This document shows positions 22,730 to 34,573 of a stretch of DNA of 64,000 bases, one piece after another. How positions within the stretch are numbered: the first letter of the stretch is position 1; the number at the start of each line of letters is the position of its first letter. Position numbers and translations under genes: made by a program. The DNA comes from Chelonoidis abingdonii (lineage: Eukaryota > Chordata > Testudines > Testudinidae): NCBI RefSeq assembly GCF_003597395.2, contig NC_133769.1:48388636-48452635 (forward strand), written 5' to 3'. Under the pieces are notes generated by a model. It was not told the DNA's origin, ran no database searches, and was given only the letters and a program-made list of their open reading frames with translations.

Positions 22730-24235
22730 GGGGAAAAACAGTTCAAGGAAGTTGGCGGTTTTTCAAAGAGACATTTTTAAGGGCACAAGAGCAAACTATC
22801 CCACTACATAGGAAAGATAGGAAGCATGGCAAGAGACCATCCTGGCTTAACCAGTAGATCTTCAATGATCTGAAACTCAAAAAAGAGTCGTACAAAAAGC
22901 GGAAACCAGGTCAAATTACAAAATATAAATATAAACAAATAGCACAAGTATGTAGGGAGAAAATTAGAAAGGCCAAGGAACAAAATGAGATTAAACTAGG
23001 TAGAGACATAAGGGATAACAAGAAAATAGTCTACAAATATATTAGAAGCGAGAGGAAGACCAAGGACAGGGTAGGCCTGTTACTCAATAGGGGTGGAGGG
23101 AACAATAGCAGAAAATGTGGAAATGGCAGAGGTGCTTAATGACTTCTTTGTTTCAGTTTTCACCAAGAAGGTTGGTAGCAATTGGACATCTAACATAGTG
23201 AATGCCAGTGAAAATGAGGTAGGATCGAGTCTAAAATAGGGAAAGAACAAGTCAAAAATTACTTAGACAAGTTAGATGTCTTCAAGTCACCAGGGCCTGA
23301 TGAAATACATCCTAGAATATTCAAGGAGATGGCTCAGGAGATATCTGAGCCATTAGCAATTATCTTTGCAAAGTCATGGAAGATGGGAAAGATTCCAGAG
23401 GTCTGGAAAAGAGAAAATATAGTGCCAATCTATAAAAAGAGGAATAAAGGTAACCTGGGGAATTACAAACCAGTCAGCTTAATTTCAGTACCCAAAAAGA
23501 TAATAACTAACCAATCAATGTGTGAACAGCTAGAAGATAATAAGGCGATAAGTAACAGTCAGCATGATTTTGTCAAGAACAAATCATGCCAAACCAACCT
23601 AATAGCTTTCTTTGACAAGTCTTGTGCATAGGGAGAAGCACTAGATTTGGTATATCTTGACTTTAGTAAGGCTTTTGATACTGTGTCGCATGACCTTCTC
23701 ATAAACAAACTAGGGAAATTCAACCTAGATGGAACTACTATCAGGTGGGTGCATAACTGGTTGGAAACCATTCCCAGAGAGTAGTTATCAGTGGTACACA
23801 GTCAGGCTGGCAGGGCATGTCAGGGCATATCCCTAAGGGATCAGATCTGGGTCCAATTCTGTTCAATATCTTCATCAGTGATTTACATAATGACATAGAA
23901 AGTACACTTGTAAAGTTTGCGGCTGATACCAAGGTCAGAGGGATTGCAAGTGCTTTGGATGATAGGATTAAAATTCAAAATGATCTGGACAAACTGGAGA
24001 AATGGTCTGAAGTAAATAGGTTGAAATTCAATAAGAACAAATGAAAAATACTCCACTTGGGAAGGAACAATCAATTGCACACAGACAAAATGGGAAATGA
24101 TTGCCTAGGAAGGAGTACTTTGGGAAGGAATCTAGGGGTCATAGTGGATCATAAGCTAAATATGAGTCAACAGTGTAACATTGTTGCAAAAAAAGCAAAT
24201 ACATTCTGGGATGTATTAGCAAGAGTGTAGTAAGC
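22730..24235 (+). pseudogene. CR1 ORF2 reverse transcriptase remnant, altered FADD box
   Basis: Successive frames give recognisable RT blocks: the pre-RT linker ([16 protein letters not shown] near 22960), [18 protein letters not shown] (from about 23284), [20 protein letters not shown] (near 23404), [13 protein letters not shown], the LDFSKAFDTVSHDLL block (about 23655-23700), GSDLGPILFNIFISDLHNDI (about 23828-23890) and the catalytic box. In CR1 that box is normally F-A-D-D; here codons 23916-23927 read F-A-A-D, so the first catalytic aspartate is alanine. Downstream NLGVIVDHKLNMSQQCN marks the C-terminal domain (24130-24190). Stops and shifts interrupt the gene (for example TAG near 23629-23631), in keeping with long neutral decay. 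Confidence 0.88.
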
Positions 24236-24675
24236 ATAACAAAAATTATTAAAGGTCAGGAAAACATGACGTTCGAGAGAAGACTGAAAAAAATTGGTTT
24301 GTTTAGTCTAGAGATGAGCAGACTTGGTAGGGGGGACATGATAACAGTTTTTAAGTACATTAAAGGTTGTTAAAAGAAGGAAAAAATTGTTCTCTTTAAC
24401 CTCTGAAGATAGGACAAGAAGCAATGGTCTTAAATTTCAGCAAGGGCAGTTTAGGTTGGACATTAGGAAAAACTTTCTCTCAGGGTAAAGCACTAGAATA
24501 AATTGCCTAGTAAGGTTGTGGAATCTCTGTCACTGGAGATTTTTAAGAGCAGGTTAGACAAACACCTGTTTACAGGGATGGTCTACATAATACTTAATTC
24601 TGCCTTGAGTGTAGGGGACTGAACAAGATCTCTCGAGGTCCCTTCCATTTCTACACCTCTATGATTCTACGATAA

Positions 24676-26242
24676 TAAACAGTACAAAAGGGAGGTTAGG
24701 CAGTGTGACAGTAACTCTTTTTTCTCCAGGATTTCTTTTCCCTGGGAAAGGGCAAGTAAATTATTCTTTTTATAACTTTTTTTTTAACATATTGCTGCTT
24801 CGGAGACTGATCTTTGTGCCTCACAAAGATTCGTCTATTGCCCTCCTCCTATAGATGGACTTTTATGCATAGCCATCTCTGCAACTACTACATTTGCAGC
24901 CTTATAAAAGTTATTTTTCCTCTTTTTTTATTGTTGTGATACATTTCTCTTTTCCATTCTATGACTCCATGCTTCATTTTTTTCCCCTATGTCCACTTTA
25001 CCTTCCAGTCTTACCTCCCTCTTGGCTGCATTCGCTATCCTACTTATGTGGCTGAACTGCTCTGAGAAGAGCATCTAGTCAGGTGATGCACCATCCAGTT
25101 TGCACAAATATGTCAGGGCAACTAAGCATATCATAAAATAGTTCCCCTCTTCTGGAATGGGAGGAGAGAAGGGTGAAAGGGAAGCCTTTCCTTGAGCAAC
25201 ATAATACAAAAAACTGCAGAGGCAATGGGGATAGGATGGGAAGAAAAGAGACAGGATCAGGCATTTTTTTAACAGGATCTAGGGACAGGAAATCGTTTAG
25301 GTTTTTAAATGAATTATGTGCTCACTCCTCCATTGCATGTACTGAGGTCTAGGAAACAATGCTTTGTCAATGAAACTGTTACAAATCCAGTGTAATATGG
25401 ATATTGCTCACAGTATAACTAAAAATTATGACACTGAGTGCTAAATAGGTATTGTGAAACTCAAACAAACTCTCTGTGCGTGTAGGCAAGAACCATTCAT
25501 TAGTGGGCAAGGAGGCAGAACTCAGAGTAACAAAGGGCTTGTGTAGATGAAGAGTTAGTACGTGGCAAGTTGAGGCATAAGTCTACTGCATGCTGTGCAC
25601 TAACTGACCATGTGGACTCTGCTGTCCTTTGTGTGCCCTGTGTGTCCTTTGTGCATACCTGGCAGGTCTGACTGGGCTCAGCACTTGTGGTTCTTCGTTT
25701 TGGGATTCTGTGGCCAGCTGTGTTTCTAGTGACTAGACAAAATATTGTTTGTTTTGTTAAAACAAATCAAAGTGTTCTTTGTTTTAACAGTGGTAACAAA
25801 GCATTTAGAGAGAAAAAAAGGATTTGAAAACAACAAACACTTTACTCACATATCTGTCTTACCTAAAATCTTGCCATCTCCTGATGGTGACAGCATAGGT
25901 CTAACTTCTTCAGACATCCCCAGTGGGTATGTCTGCATGTCAGTCTGGCTTACTGAACAACTCCCCAAACTACTAACTCCCACCACCACACCACACACTT
26001 GTCTTGAGAGAACATCCTTATTAAATAACTTCAGTCCTTTTGATCTTCTGGTTCCCTGGCCTTGACCCTGCTCATCTAAACCAGTTCTGTGCATTGCTGC
26101 AACCAAAACCTTCAAAGTTAATAATTCAGGAATTGTCTCTTTACAGCCCTCAAGGGTTTACTGAGGGTTGACTTATCTTGAGCCATTATTTCCCTACCCT
26201 CTTATTTTCCTTACAGTCCTTGTCACAGGTACAAGGCTAACT
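24676..26242. other. mostly unassigned; possible MITE fragment near 25534-25630
   Basis: AT-rich. Around 25534-25630 'ggcttgtgtagatgaagagt' followed by 'gcatgctgtgcactaactga' resembles a turtle MITE of the GTGTAGAC group, eroded and without visible ends. The 106-codon frame 25745-26065 has no domain. Confidence 0.35.
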
Positions 26243-26810
26243 GCAATATGTGTTTTAATATAGTCAATGAAAAGTTATACATCTAGGAACAAAGAATGTA
26301 GGCCATACTTACAGGCTGCGGGACTCTAGCCTGGGAATCAGTAACACTGAAGACGACTTAGGGGTCATGGTGGATAATCTGCTGAACGTGAGTTCCCAGT
26401 GCAATCCTGTGTCTAAAAGGGCTAATCCGATCCTTATATGCATAAACAGAGGAATCTCAAGTAGGAGCAAAGAAGTTATTTTATGTCTTTATTTGGCACT
26501 GGTGCGATTGCTACTGGAATATTGTCTCCAGTTCTGCTGCAGAGAAGAGCTACAAGAATGATTAAAGGACTGGAAAGCATGCCTTATCGTGACAGACTAA
26601 AGGAACTCAATCTATTTAGTTTAACAAAGAGAAGGTTAAGGGTTGATCCATCAGTCTATGAGTACCACTATAGGAAACAAAAACTTGATAATAGCTCTTC
26701 AGTCTATCAGACAAGAGTATAACATGATCCAATGGCTCAAAGTGGAAGTTAGATAAAGAAATAAGGCACTTTTTTTTCTTTTGGTTAAATCGTGAGGGTA
26801 ATGAACCATC
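26243..26810 (+). mobile_element. CR1-group LINE fragment (subfamily E, diverged)
   Basis: The C-terminal RT region of a CR1/L3-like element. Frame 1 contains [38 protein letters not shown] and [14 protein letters not shown] (about 26340-26550). A shift then leads into [20 protein letters not shown] and [13 protein letters not shown] (about 26540-26640). A remnant [19 protein letters not shown] follows. At least one frameshift and stops make it a pseudogene. It differs from the 21.6-24.7 kb copy in retaining the longer C-terminal 'LEYC...' region. Confidence 0.82.
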
Positions 26811-26821
26811 ACAACTTATCA

Positions 26822-27290
26822 AGGGCAGGTGTGTAGCTAGGGGGGAGCAGGAGGATTGGCTGTTCCCCCACTGGCCACATTCTCCAACAGTGGCGCCTTA
26901 GGCACTGACTCCCTGGATGCTCTGGGACTGGAGCACCCATAGGGAAACATTGGTGGGTGCTAAGCACCCACTGGCAGCCCAGCTCCCCAGTCCCTGCCCA
27001 GCTCACTCTGTCTCTGCTCCGCCTCCTCCCCTGAGTGGGCCACTGGGTTCTGCTTCTCCCCTCTCCCTCCCAGAGCTTGCACTGTGAAACAGCTGATTTG
27101 TGGCAAGCCTGGGAGGGAAAGGGGAGGAGGGGGAACGTGGTGTGCTAGGGAAGAGGTGGGACCATAGCGGGGATTTGGGGAGGGGTCCAGCAGAGTCAGA
27201 GTCAGGGCAGGGCAGGGATTTGGGAAGGGGTCCGATGGGGCAGGGAGGGGGTAGAGTCGGGGCGGGGATGGGCCGGGTGGAAACAAAACA
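26822..27290. mobile_element. GC-rich interspersed repeat
   Basis: 'actccctggatgctctggga', 'ggagcacccatagggaaaca' and 'ggtgggtgctaagcacccac', then C-rich, then 'gcttgcactgtgaaacagct' and G-rich runs ('gggatttgggaaggggtc'). It is a recurrent turtle GC-rich element. The open frames of 112 to 122 codons (26960-27341) are compositional. Confidence 0.6.
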
Positions 27291-30200
27291 GCAATCTGGT
27301 AGGAAAGAACACTGAATATTAGAAACATAAAGCCATTTCACCTGTCACTATTTATGTTGTTTGATTGTTGCATTTCTCTCAATGCTGACAAGGGAAGTCA
27401 TTAAGGTCAGTTCCTCCTTTGTTTACAGTCAGGTTCGCAGGGCTGTGAAGTTTGGGTTGCAAACACTGCAGGGGAACCTTTATTTGTTTGAAAACCCAAA
27501 CTGTTTCAATTAGAAAATTCATTCCAAATCTCTCTGCTGGCCTTGTTTTTACAAATCTAATCTTGGGTCAAAATTTGAGTTGTGTGGTGGATCACTGTCC
27601 AACATTCTCCATGCACTCAGAACTCCCATACGTTTCAACAGGAGTCTTGGTTCCACAAAAAATACAGGATCAGGCCCCTGATTTTCTTCTCAAGATGGCA
27701 GCTGAGTTTTCTCTAGCAGCAGCAGCAGCAGGATTGGCTGCTTTAAATGCTATATTTACAGTACCCCCCGCCCCAGAGATTGCACCCTGGACTTGTAGCC
27801 CCACAAGTACCAACCCCCTTGAGCCAAAGGAACTACCTCATTGGCTGTAAATGGAACCAGTCACTAGGGGGCACTGCACTCCCACAGCCTACCCAGTGGT
27901 TACACTCATAGATGAGTGAATATGATTTCCTCCCCCTTCACTAAAACCAGGATCAGTTCCCTCCCCCACACCAGCACAGAAGATGGGCTGGCCCCCACTG
28001 AATCCCTCTCACATATCATGTAGTCCCCGTGCATATTTGGGTTGGTGGGGTGCTCCCCAGCACCCCTTACCACAGGTTCTTTTATGCACAATGTAGGCTC
28101 CAGCAATAAAACCCAGAGACCTAATCCGAACTCTCAGGCATCTCTCTTGCCTCTCTGCACTAAGCCTTCAGCCACTTGGAATTGCTCACTGCCTTCCCGA
28201 ATGGATTAGTAGTTGATATTCTGCGCATGTCACTGGTAATACCTTTGTCTGATCTTTTGAAGACACTTTGCTGCAGTAAATGGAACTTGGAGGGGGCGGG
28301 GAGTTCTGAATGGCACACTGGAGAGAGGTGATGGATTGATGGCTCTGGTACCTTGAGTCACTTCTGTTCCTGTAGAACAGGAGAGCAGCAGGGCCATCCA
28401 GTCCCCTTCCCCCCGCCCCCCGCCCCATGATTCTCCAATGATAGGCTTCTGTAGATAAATCTCTGATAATTTTCATATGACTTTACGTTGTGCCTCTTCA
28501 TATAACCTTGTAGTGGGTCTACCCATGTGGGACCCCTGTTTTCATGAAACTTTGCATCAAAGCCTCATATAGAAACACTGTACTGATGAGCCATGGTATA
28601 TGGAAACTTTGTATCAAAGCCTCATGTAGAAACTTTGCATTGAACCTCGGTATAATGTTATCATCCCTAAGGATAGAGTAAGAAGAAAAATGTATTTTTT
28701 CTAGCAGTAGAACAAGATCTTCCCCCTACTCTTAATCAATTACCCTGTTGAATGAACGAGGTGTGAATGAGGAAGATGTGGAAGGTGAGACCCTCCAGAC
28801 AGCTGCAATAGTTGGAGAGGGGATAGAAGCCAGACCAGTCATACAGTAAACGTCCCAAATAACCAGAGCAGTTCCACTTCTGTTACAACTAGTTCTACTG
28901 AAGTCAATGGGACTATTCATGTGGGTGAAACCTCCAAAGTCAGACTCAATGGCATTTAAGTGATCCTTCCTGCTAAATGCTATAATCCAGTATGCTACAA
29001 CTCAAAGAAATACAGAGGGCTTTTTAACACCCAGTTTTCAGAGCACATCAGCACAACATTATTCAAATCAGCACAGATGTTTGCTGGAGCTGATATACAT
29101 TAGGAAAATTGTAAAAAGTCCAAAGGCCCTTAAATTTACATTTCTGCATCTTTGATAGACTCACCCAAAGTTAGTCTGTAATATTAGCACACAGCATAAG
29201 CATTTTAATTCTGACTGATTGCTGCTGAAGGGTTTTCTTCAGTGGTTTGTGCTTTTTGTTCTTTTAGGCACAGTCTATAACTTGGGGCTGTGCAATGATA
29301 AAACAAGCCATTTGATCCCTCTCACTCATTTATTTTAATAGAATTTGTACTAGAAAGCTTTGGAAGCTAGCCTGAACTACTCAGTTGGTTTTATAGATGA
29401 GTTGAAACCATTAGATGTACTTTGAGTCTTTCTGGGGCTGGATGCACTCCTCTGAGTAAGCCAGTTATTTGCTTAGCTGTCAATGCATCACATACTTGCT
29501 ACTGACAGGTTGAGTAGCTCAGCCTCTTTCCAAAGCCAATTCCAATACAATTCCCATTAAAATCAAGAGCTATTCATCTGAGAGTGTTTTTTATGATTGT
29601 TGAAAGTTCCTCCTTTAAAACAAATGACAGTAGAACCTCAATTACCTAGAAGTCTCATGGGACAACTGAAACCTTTGAATAATTAGGGTTAATTAGGTAG
29701 AGCTGGTTTTATGCGCTGAAGCTGTTACAATCATAGCTGGAGGCTAAAATCCAGTCCTGTCTCCACCACTCAGTGGCTATCCAAGAAGCAGAACCTGTGC
29801 AGTTTTAGTGCACAAGTGGTAAGCCTGATGCATTGGGAGCTGAGGACATCCTCTTGTGGGGCATGGAGCTCATCTCTGCAAGGGCCTTCTTACACAAAGT
29901 GAGCTAGTGTCAGGCAAATGGGGGCAGGGCCAGAGATCCACTACACAGACCTTCATGTCCTCCACATGATGGGGAAATGATTCCTTTCCCAACTGCATAT
30001 CCATCCAGAGTCCAGACCAACTACTTCAGCTGGCTACTGTGCAGACGATTTTAGCTACACAGCCATACATGCATAAAACCTCTTTGTCTCCTTCTGCTTC
30101 CTCTCCATCTAGCTAAATTTAAGGTATCTGGCTAATAAAGAAGCAAAGGAAACTCCACGCCTCCTGCTCTCCCTCAAAGTCTCTTTCAGCTGCTGGCACT

Positions 30201-30682
30201 GGCAGAAAACCTTGAGGGACTTACATGGTTTACAGAAAATTGGGATATTGGTTAAATAGGCTTTGGAAATCAAAGTTACTGGTTTTTAAAGATTTTTATT
30301 TCATGCCACTCTTCCCCAGTGATAGCACACTGCAGACTCTTAACAGCCTGTTAAATACTGAAATCTATAGGATTTATATCCATTAAGACTTCCATGTGTC
30401 ATTTGCAGCCACTGAAACCCACACGATTCTAACAATTCTTCTCCTAATGGTAGCATTTTTCCCCCAATAACATGGAAACAGATGCTGATTTGACAAAAAG
30501 GAGAGGAAGAACAGTGATTATTTTAAATCACCTTGGACACTGGTTCACTGAAATATGGAATTTTTTGTTTTAAAATAATCATTCATATCCCATTCTTTTC
30601 CATCGAAAAGGAGAAAGGAGAGGGAGGGAGCATCAACTGGCTTCCAAGAGCAGTGTTGCTAGAACTTTGTTACATTTCAGAC
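27291..30682. other. large unassigned block, no gene seen
   Basis: No coding domain was recognised. A CAG run near 27716-27732 lies in a 132-codon frame (27452-27850) without family resemblance. A short tandem duplication at 28546-28633 is listed separately. 27860-28140 has an AATAAA near 28108 and could be LTR-derived, but no ends are visible. Confidence 0.4.
28546..28633 (+). repeat. 57-bp-period direct duplication
   Basis: A 31-nt word 'gaaactttg(c/t)atcaaagcct...gtagaaac' occurs at 28546-28576 and again at 28603-28633 with two differences, and a partial third copy starts at about 28630. Probably a small tandem duplication. Confidence 0.75.
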
Positions 30683-31624
30683 TGTCATGGTATAATTCCC
30701 CACTCTGAACCTTAGCGTCCAAAAGATGGGGTACCAGCATGAATTCCTCTAAGCTCAATTACCAGCATAGTACTTGTAGCGCTGCCACCAACCAGGAATT
30801 CCAGTGCCTGGTACACTCTGGTCCCCCCAAAACCTTGCTCGGGGAACCCCAAGACACAGATCCTCTGAATCTTAACACAAGGAAAGTAAACCCTTTCCCC
30901 CACCATTGCCTCTCTCAGCGGGCTCGCTGGGGGACCCGGAAGGACTGAATCAACGCCTTAATCACAACAGAGAGGAAAATTCACTTCCTCCTCCTCTTTC
31001 TTCCCCTTTCCAGACCTCCCTGAGAGCAGAAAGTATCCTAAACACAGAGAGAAAATAACCTTTCTCCACCTTCCCCTTCTCCCAAACCAATCTCCTGGTG
31101 GATCGTAAAAAACAACCAGTCCCTGGGTCTCACCAGAAAAAAACAACAAGGTTCTTAAAAGAAAGCTTTTAATTAAAGAGAAAACAGAAAATTATCTTGG
31201 TAAATTTAAGACTGGATAGTACGGGTTTTCAGCTGTGGACACTGGAATACGCTCCAGCTAGCAATACAAGACAAATTAAAATCCTTTAAGCAAAATACAA
31301 TTTGAACTCCTCCAGCCAAATACACAGTTGCAGATAAGACGAAAACAACTAAGCCTAACTCTCTTATTACCTCTATACTTACTTCTGGAATATAAAGACT
31401 TGTATAGAGAGACGGAGGAAACCTGGTGCGCACGTATGGGCACTCTCGACCAGAGACAACAACCAAAAACAACAGCACACACAAACTCCCTCTCTCAAGA
31501 TCTTGAAATATCCTGTCCCTGAAGGTCCTCTGGCCGTGACAAGCCAGGCTTATGAACTTGTTAACCCTTTACAGTCAAGAAGAGTATAAGATACTTCTTG
31601 TAACTCCTAATTCTGTTTATGACA
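30683..31624 (-). mobile_element. solo LTR (family L2), antisense
   Basis: Read on the minus strand it begins TGTCATAAACAGAATTAGG (at 31624) and ends ..CATGACA (at 30683). It is related to the sense copy at 19269-19940, sharing the start 'tgtcataaacag', the 'ggttaa' and 'ccagaggacc' words, the 'ctttaattaaaagcttt' AT block and the 'ttggacgctaaggtt' end. At 942 bp it is longer, so the two belong to different subfamilies or the first is internally deleted. I could not find a matching target duplication. Minus-strand open frames in it are non-coding. Confidence 0.8.
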
Positions 31625-32304
31625 CGAGACGCGTGAAGGCCTGAGGAGTTCTGGCGGGAGGTGCCCATTTTCAACATGTATGTGCAAATATTGGTTGCCA
31701 GAAAACACATGAAGGAAACATCTGTGAAGGGCATCTCTCTGCTATTTTTTGACATTGTGATTCGGAGAAAAGTACTAGTAACACTCCTGAACTGATTGTA
31801 GTATACTGGAATACCCAGTCAGACACCAGAGTCGAGTCACACACACTCCTTTCATTGGTCATTTTTCAATTAAACAGTATTTAGGCAAGATTAATTAATA
31901 TATTATACATAACATCTCAAAGTTGCTGCTGTGTTGGTCAGGGTTCTGTCTGCACAGAGATCATTGTTGGATCAGGATCTGAGTAGGCAATGCACAGAGA
32001 AAGAAGTAGGGACAGAATGAAAAAAAATATTTTATGGCGAGACTTGTACTGTTATCACTCTGATTTCCTATTTAATCAACCCTTAAATCAGCCCTTTCCT
32101 TATTATTTAATGTTTACCACACTTGATCCATATATCATTTCTCTACGCTATATATCTCATCACCCAGCACCTAACCTCCATCTTCCCATTAACAGGCTGT
32201 TAATTTCTTCCAGTAAACATTCCTTTTCCCTTGCCCTGCCTTCGCCACTATAAGACGCAGAAGTCCCTCTCACCTCCTCTCCCACCTTCTCCGTCAGCAG
32301 ACAG
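31625..32304. other. unassigned, no gene seen
   Basis: AT-rich sequence of moderate complexity. No RNA gene, coding domain or bounded repeat was identified. Confidence 0.4.
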
Positions 32305-32307
32305 TCC

Positions 32308-32687
32308 GGCCTGGTCTACAAACGCATTTAAATCGATTAAACGCGTTAAATCGATTTAACGCTGCATCCACACACAGATGCCTTATATCGATTAAAAGGG
32401 CTCTTAAAATTTCGATTCTGTACTCCTACAAAACGAGAGAGTAACTAAAATGATAATTCACTATATGGATTAAGGTGAAGTGTGGACGAAAGCGACATTA
32501 TTGGCCTGTATTAGTTTACAGTAGCTACCCACGATGCCGCCAGAAATCGATGCATCCTCGGACCATGGGACGCACACCACCGAAATTTAAGTTTGCTCCT
32601 AGTGGATGCGCACATCGACTTTATAATATCTGTTTTATTAAAACGGTTTAAGCAATTGAATTTATCTTTCCGTAGTGTAGAGTGGCC
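32308..32687. mobile_element. short TIR element (family T1), TSD TCC
   Basis: 380 bp, left end GGCCTGGTCTACA and right end, read inward, GGCCACTCTACACTACGG. Flanks are TCC at 32305-32307 and TCC at 32688-32690. The interior repeats 'aaatcgatttaacgc' and shares 'gtgtggacgaaa', 'cctcggaccatgggacgcac' and 'aaaacggttta' words with the longer members at 43018-44106 and at the right end of 61815-63450. It is an internally deleted member with no coding capacity. Confidence 0.78.
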
Positions 32688-32690
32688 TCC

Positions 32691-33481
32691 TTCTCCTACA
32701 TACAACAGACAGCTGATGTTGATGCAACAAGGCTTCTAAAGTAGTTGGTGAGCACTTTAGTAACTTTCCTGAACTGAGAGCACTGGCTTGAGGGTCTGGC
32801 TCTCACTTGGCAAGGTACGTACGATACTGGACCCATGTGATATTCTTGGGAGAAGGGCCACGGATTCCCATGTCATTATCAATCCCGCGTGTCTGTCTGC
32901 AGAGGAAGTAAAGATGGAGATCTGCCTAACCTACTCCTTCTTCGATTGAGAAGCTCCTGCCTTTCAGAGGGCTGGTCTGCCCCTAGGTGATGACAACTGA
33001 GGCTCACTCTATGTCATGTTTCAAGTGGAGCTTCTGTAGGCCGATGTGTCTGCTTTTGTATTGGGGTGGAGGAAATACTAGCTGGTCCCTTATCCCCAAC
33101 CTCAATAGACCCGCTGGCTGTCGAGTTTCGTGGCTCTGCCCTCGGAGAGGGGAAGGGCCCAGCCCAGCATGGACCCTGACATGCTGGAGACGGTGAAAGT
33201 AAATGAATTATATTATAAAAAAATAAGAGTGGATTAAAAAATTGTTGAACCTTTAAGCTAAGAAATAAAATGTGGAAATAGATGCCCAGAAACAAGAAAC
33301 ATCAGGCTAAACAAGGGGCCAATGTGGAACGATAACAGAAATCGGTAATAGGTAGCTAAGGAAATAAGGATATGCATGCCGAGCCCAGGTAAACTTATCA
33401 GATTCTGCCTTCCTTTGTTATCTTGTTAAGGATCCCTTTAATTTGTATAAATAAATCATTTGTGTCTTGCATGGTGCTCAC
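32691..33481. other. unassigned up to the assembly gap
   Basis: 32691-33190 is moderately GC-rich without a recognised family. 33190-33480 is A-rich and ends 'tttgtataaataaatcattt', which would suit the 3' part of an LTR (TATA/polyA-like) running into the gap, but this is a guess. Confidence 0.3.
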
Positions 33482-33581
33482 NNNNNNNNNNNNNNNNNNN
33501 NNNNNNNNNNNNNNNNNNNNNNNNNNNNNNNNNNNNNNNNNNNNNNNNNNNNNNNNNNNNNNNNNNNNNNNNNNNNNNNNN
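33482..33581. other. assembly gap, exactly 100 N
   Basis: One hundred consecutive N bases, the conventional placeholder for a scaffold gap of unknown size. Peptides reported across it are meaningless. Sequence right after it (GCTACCCCTCTGATAC) looks like the end of the same repeat family that forms the fold-back at 2673-2847, so the gap probably sits in or beside an interspersed repeat. Confidence 0.97.
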
Positions 33582-34210
33582 GCTACCCCTCTGATACTTT
33601 ATTTGTGAGAATTCAAAACTCCAGTACACAACCACCAAGTGCTGAGACACATAGCAGGCTGCTCCCTAAGGCAGAGAGGCACAGCTCAGCCACCTTGCTC
33701 CAGACTAGCAAACTGACTGCTGAAGCCCCAAATTTAGGATTGCCATCCCTATAGGATTGGCCTGCAGTCTTCCAGAATTTGTATCAATCTCATGGTGACT
33801 ACTGGAAGCAATTCAGGAGATTTTAGGAAAATAACAGTATGTCATGTTGGGAAAAAAAATCTGCCAGAATATCTTCAGTCAGAGTTGGCAACTCTCCCCA
33901 AATTGCACACTTCCTTCAAAGCCCCCACACCTGCAAGCAGGACCAAAAAATCCCTCAGAATTTAAAGTGATAGTTTGTAATTTTAACACAGATTTCAGTA
34001 CACCATAGTTAACTATAAAGAATATACACGCAAAGCAGTACTGTAGGGTGGCAGGAGAAGTATAAACAATGACCACACGCATCACTTGTATGCACAGGAC
34101 TGACATTATGCTAAAAGCACTGTGTGCTAATGACACCTTTTCTCTGCTTCTCAGCACTCCCACTTCACCCCTACTCATTAAAGTTTATTTCAATACGGAT
34201 ATAAATTCTC
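33582..34210. other. repeat end, then unassigned
   Basis: The first ~16 bp resemble a repeat terminus (see gap). Between about 33736 ('aggattgccatccc') and 33890 ('cagagttggcaactct') there are inward-facing GTTGCCA-like words that might be hAT ends, but they are too short and imperfect to call. Confidence 0.3.
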
Positions 34211-34573
34211 AAGCCTGATCTACACTACAAAGTTAGGCTGACATATCTAACTCAGTAAGCGTCTACACTAAAATGTAACTCACCCAATGTAACTTCACTG
34301 ACTTAATAACTCCACCTCCACAAAAGGCATAGCGCTTAGGTCAATGTAGTTAGGTTTACACAGTGCCAGAGTAGACACTGCATTGCTTACATTGACTGTT
34401 GCTGTCTTTCAGAAGCTGTCCCACAATGCCGCACACTGACAGTTAAATCAGTGCAAGAGCTCCTGGTAAGGACGCAAAGAGCTCAGTGCAGACATGCAAA
34501 AGCAATTTAATTACTACGGTGGCTGTAAGTCAACGTAACTTAGGTCGACCTAATTTTGTAGTGTAGACATGCT
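34211..34573. mobile_element. MITE with CTACACTAC ends (family T2)
   Basis: About 363 bp. The left end reads AAGCCTGATCTACACTACAA and the right end, read inward, AGCATGTCTACACTACAAAA, an inverted repeat of more than 15 bp. The interior has paired 'cttaggtcaatgtagttagg' and 'gtcaacgtaacttaggtcga' words. The exact outer boundary and duplication are ambiguous by one to three bases. No coding capacity. Confidence 0.72.

Larger units (their letters stand above)
21640..24675 (+). mobile_element. long, damaged CR1 LINE (subfamily D)
   Basis: About 3 kb of a CR1 element in sense orientation, 5'-truncated near 21640 and ending at a typical CR1 tail ('cgaggtcccttccatttcta', then ATGATTCTACGAT). Remnants of the second reading frame appear in order: endonuclease (22070-22720), linker and reverse transcriptase (22730-24050), C-terminal region (24100-24235) and 3'-UTR (24240-24675). 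It is the most complete element in the window but has many stops and frameshifts and cannot code for an active enzyme. Flanking duplications could not be identified. Confidence 0.9.

Noticed and set aside
33423..33754. Three frames containing X residues
   Set aside because: They run through the assembly gap.
33736..33895. Possible small hAT with GTTGCCA-like ends
   Set aside because: Ends pair over only a few bases and no 8-bp duplication could be found.
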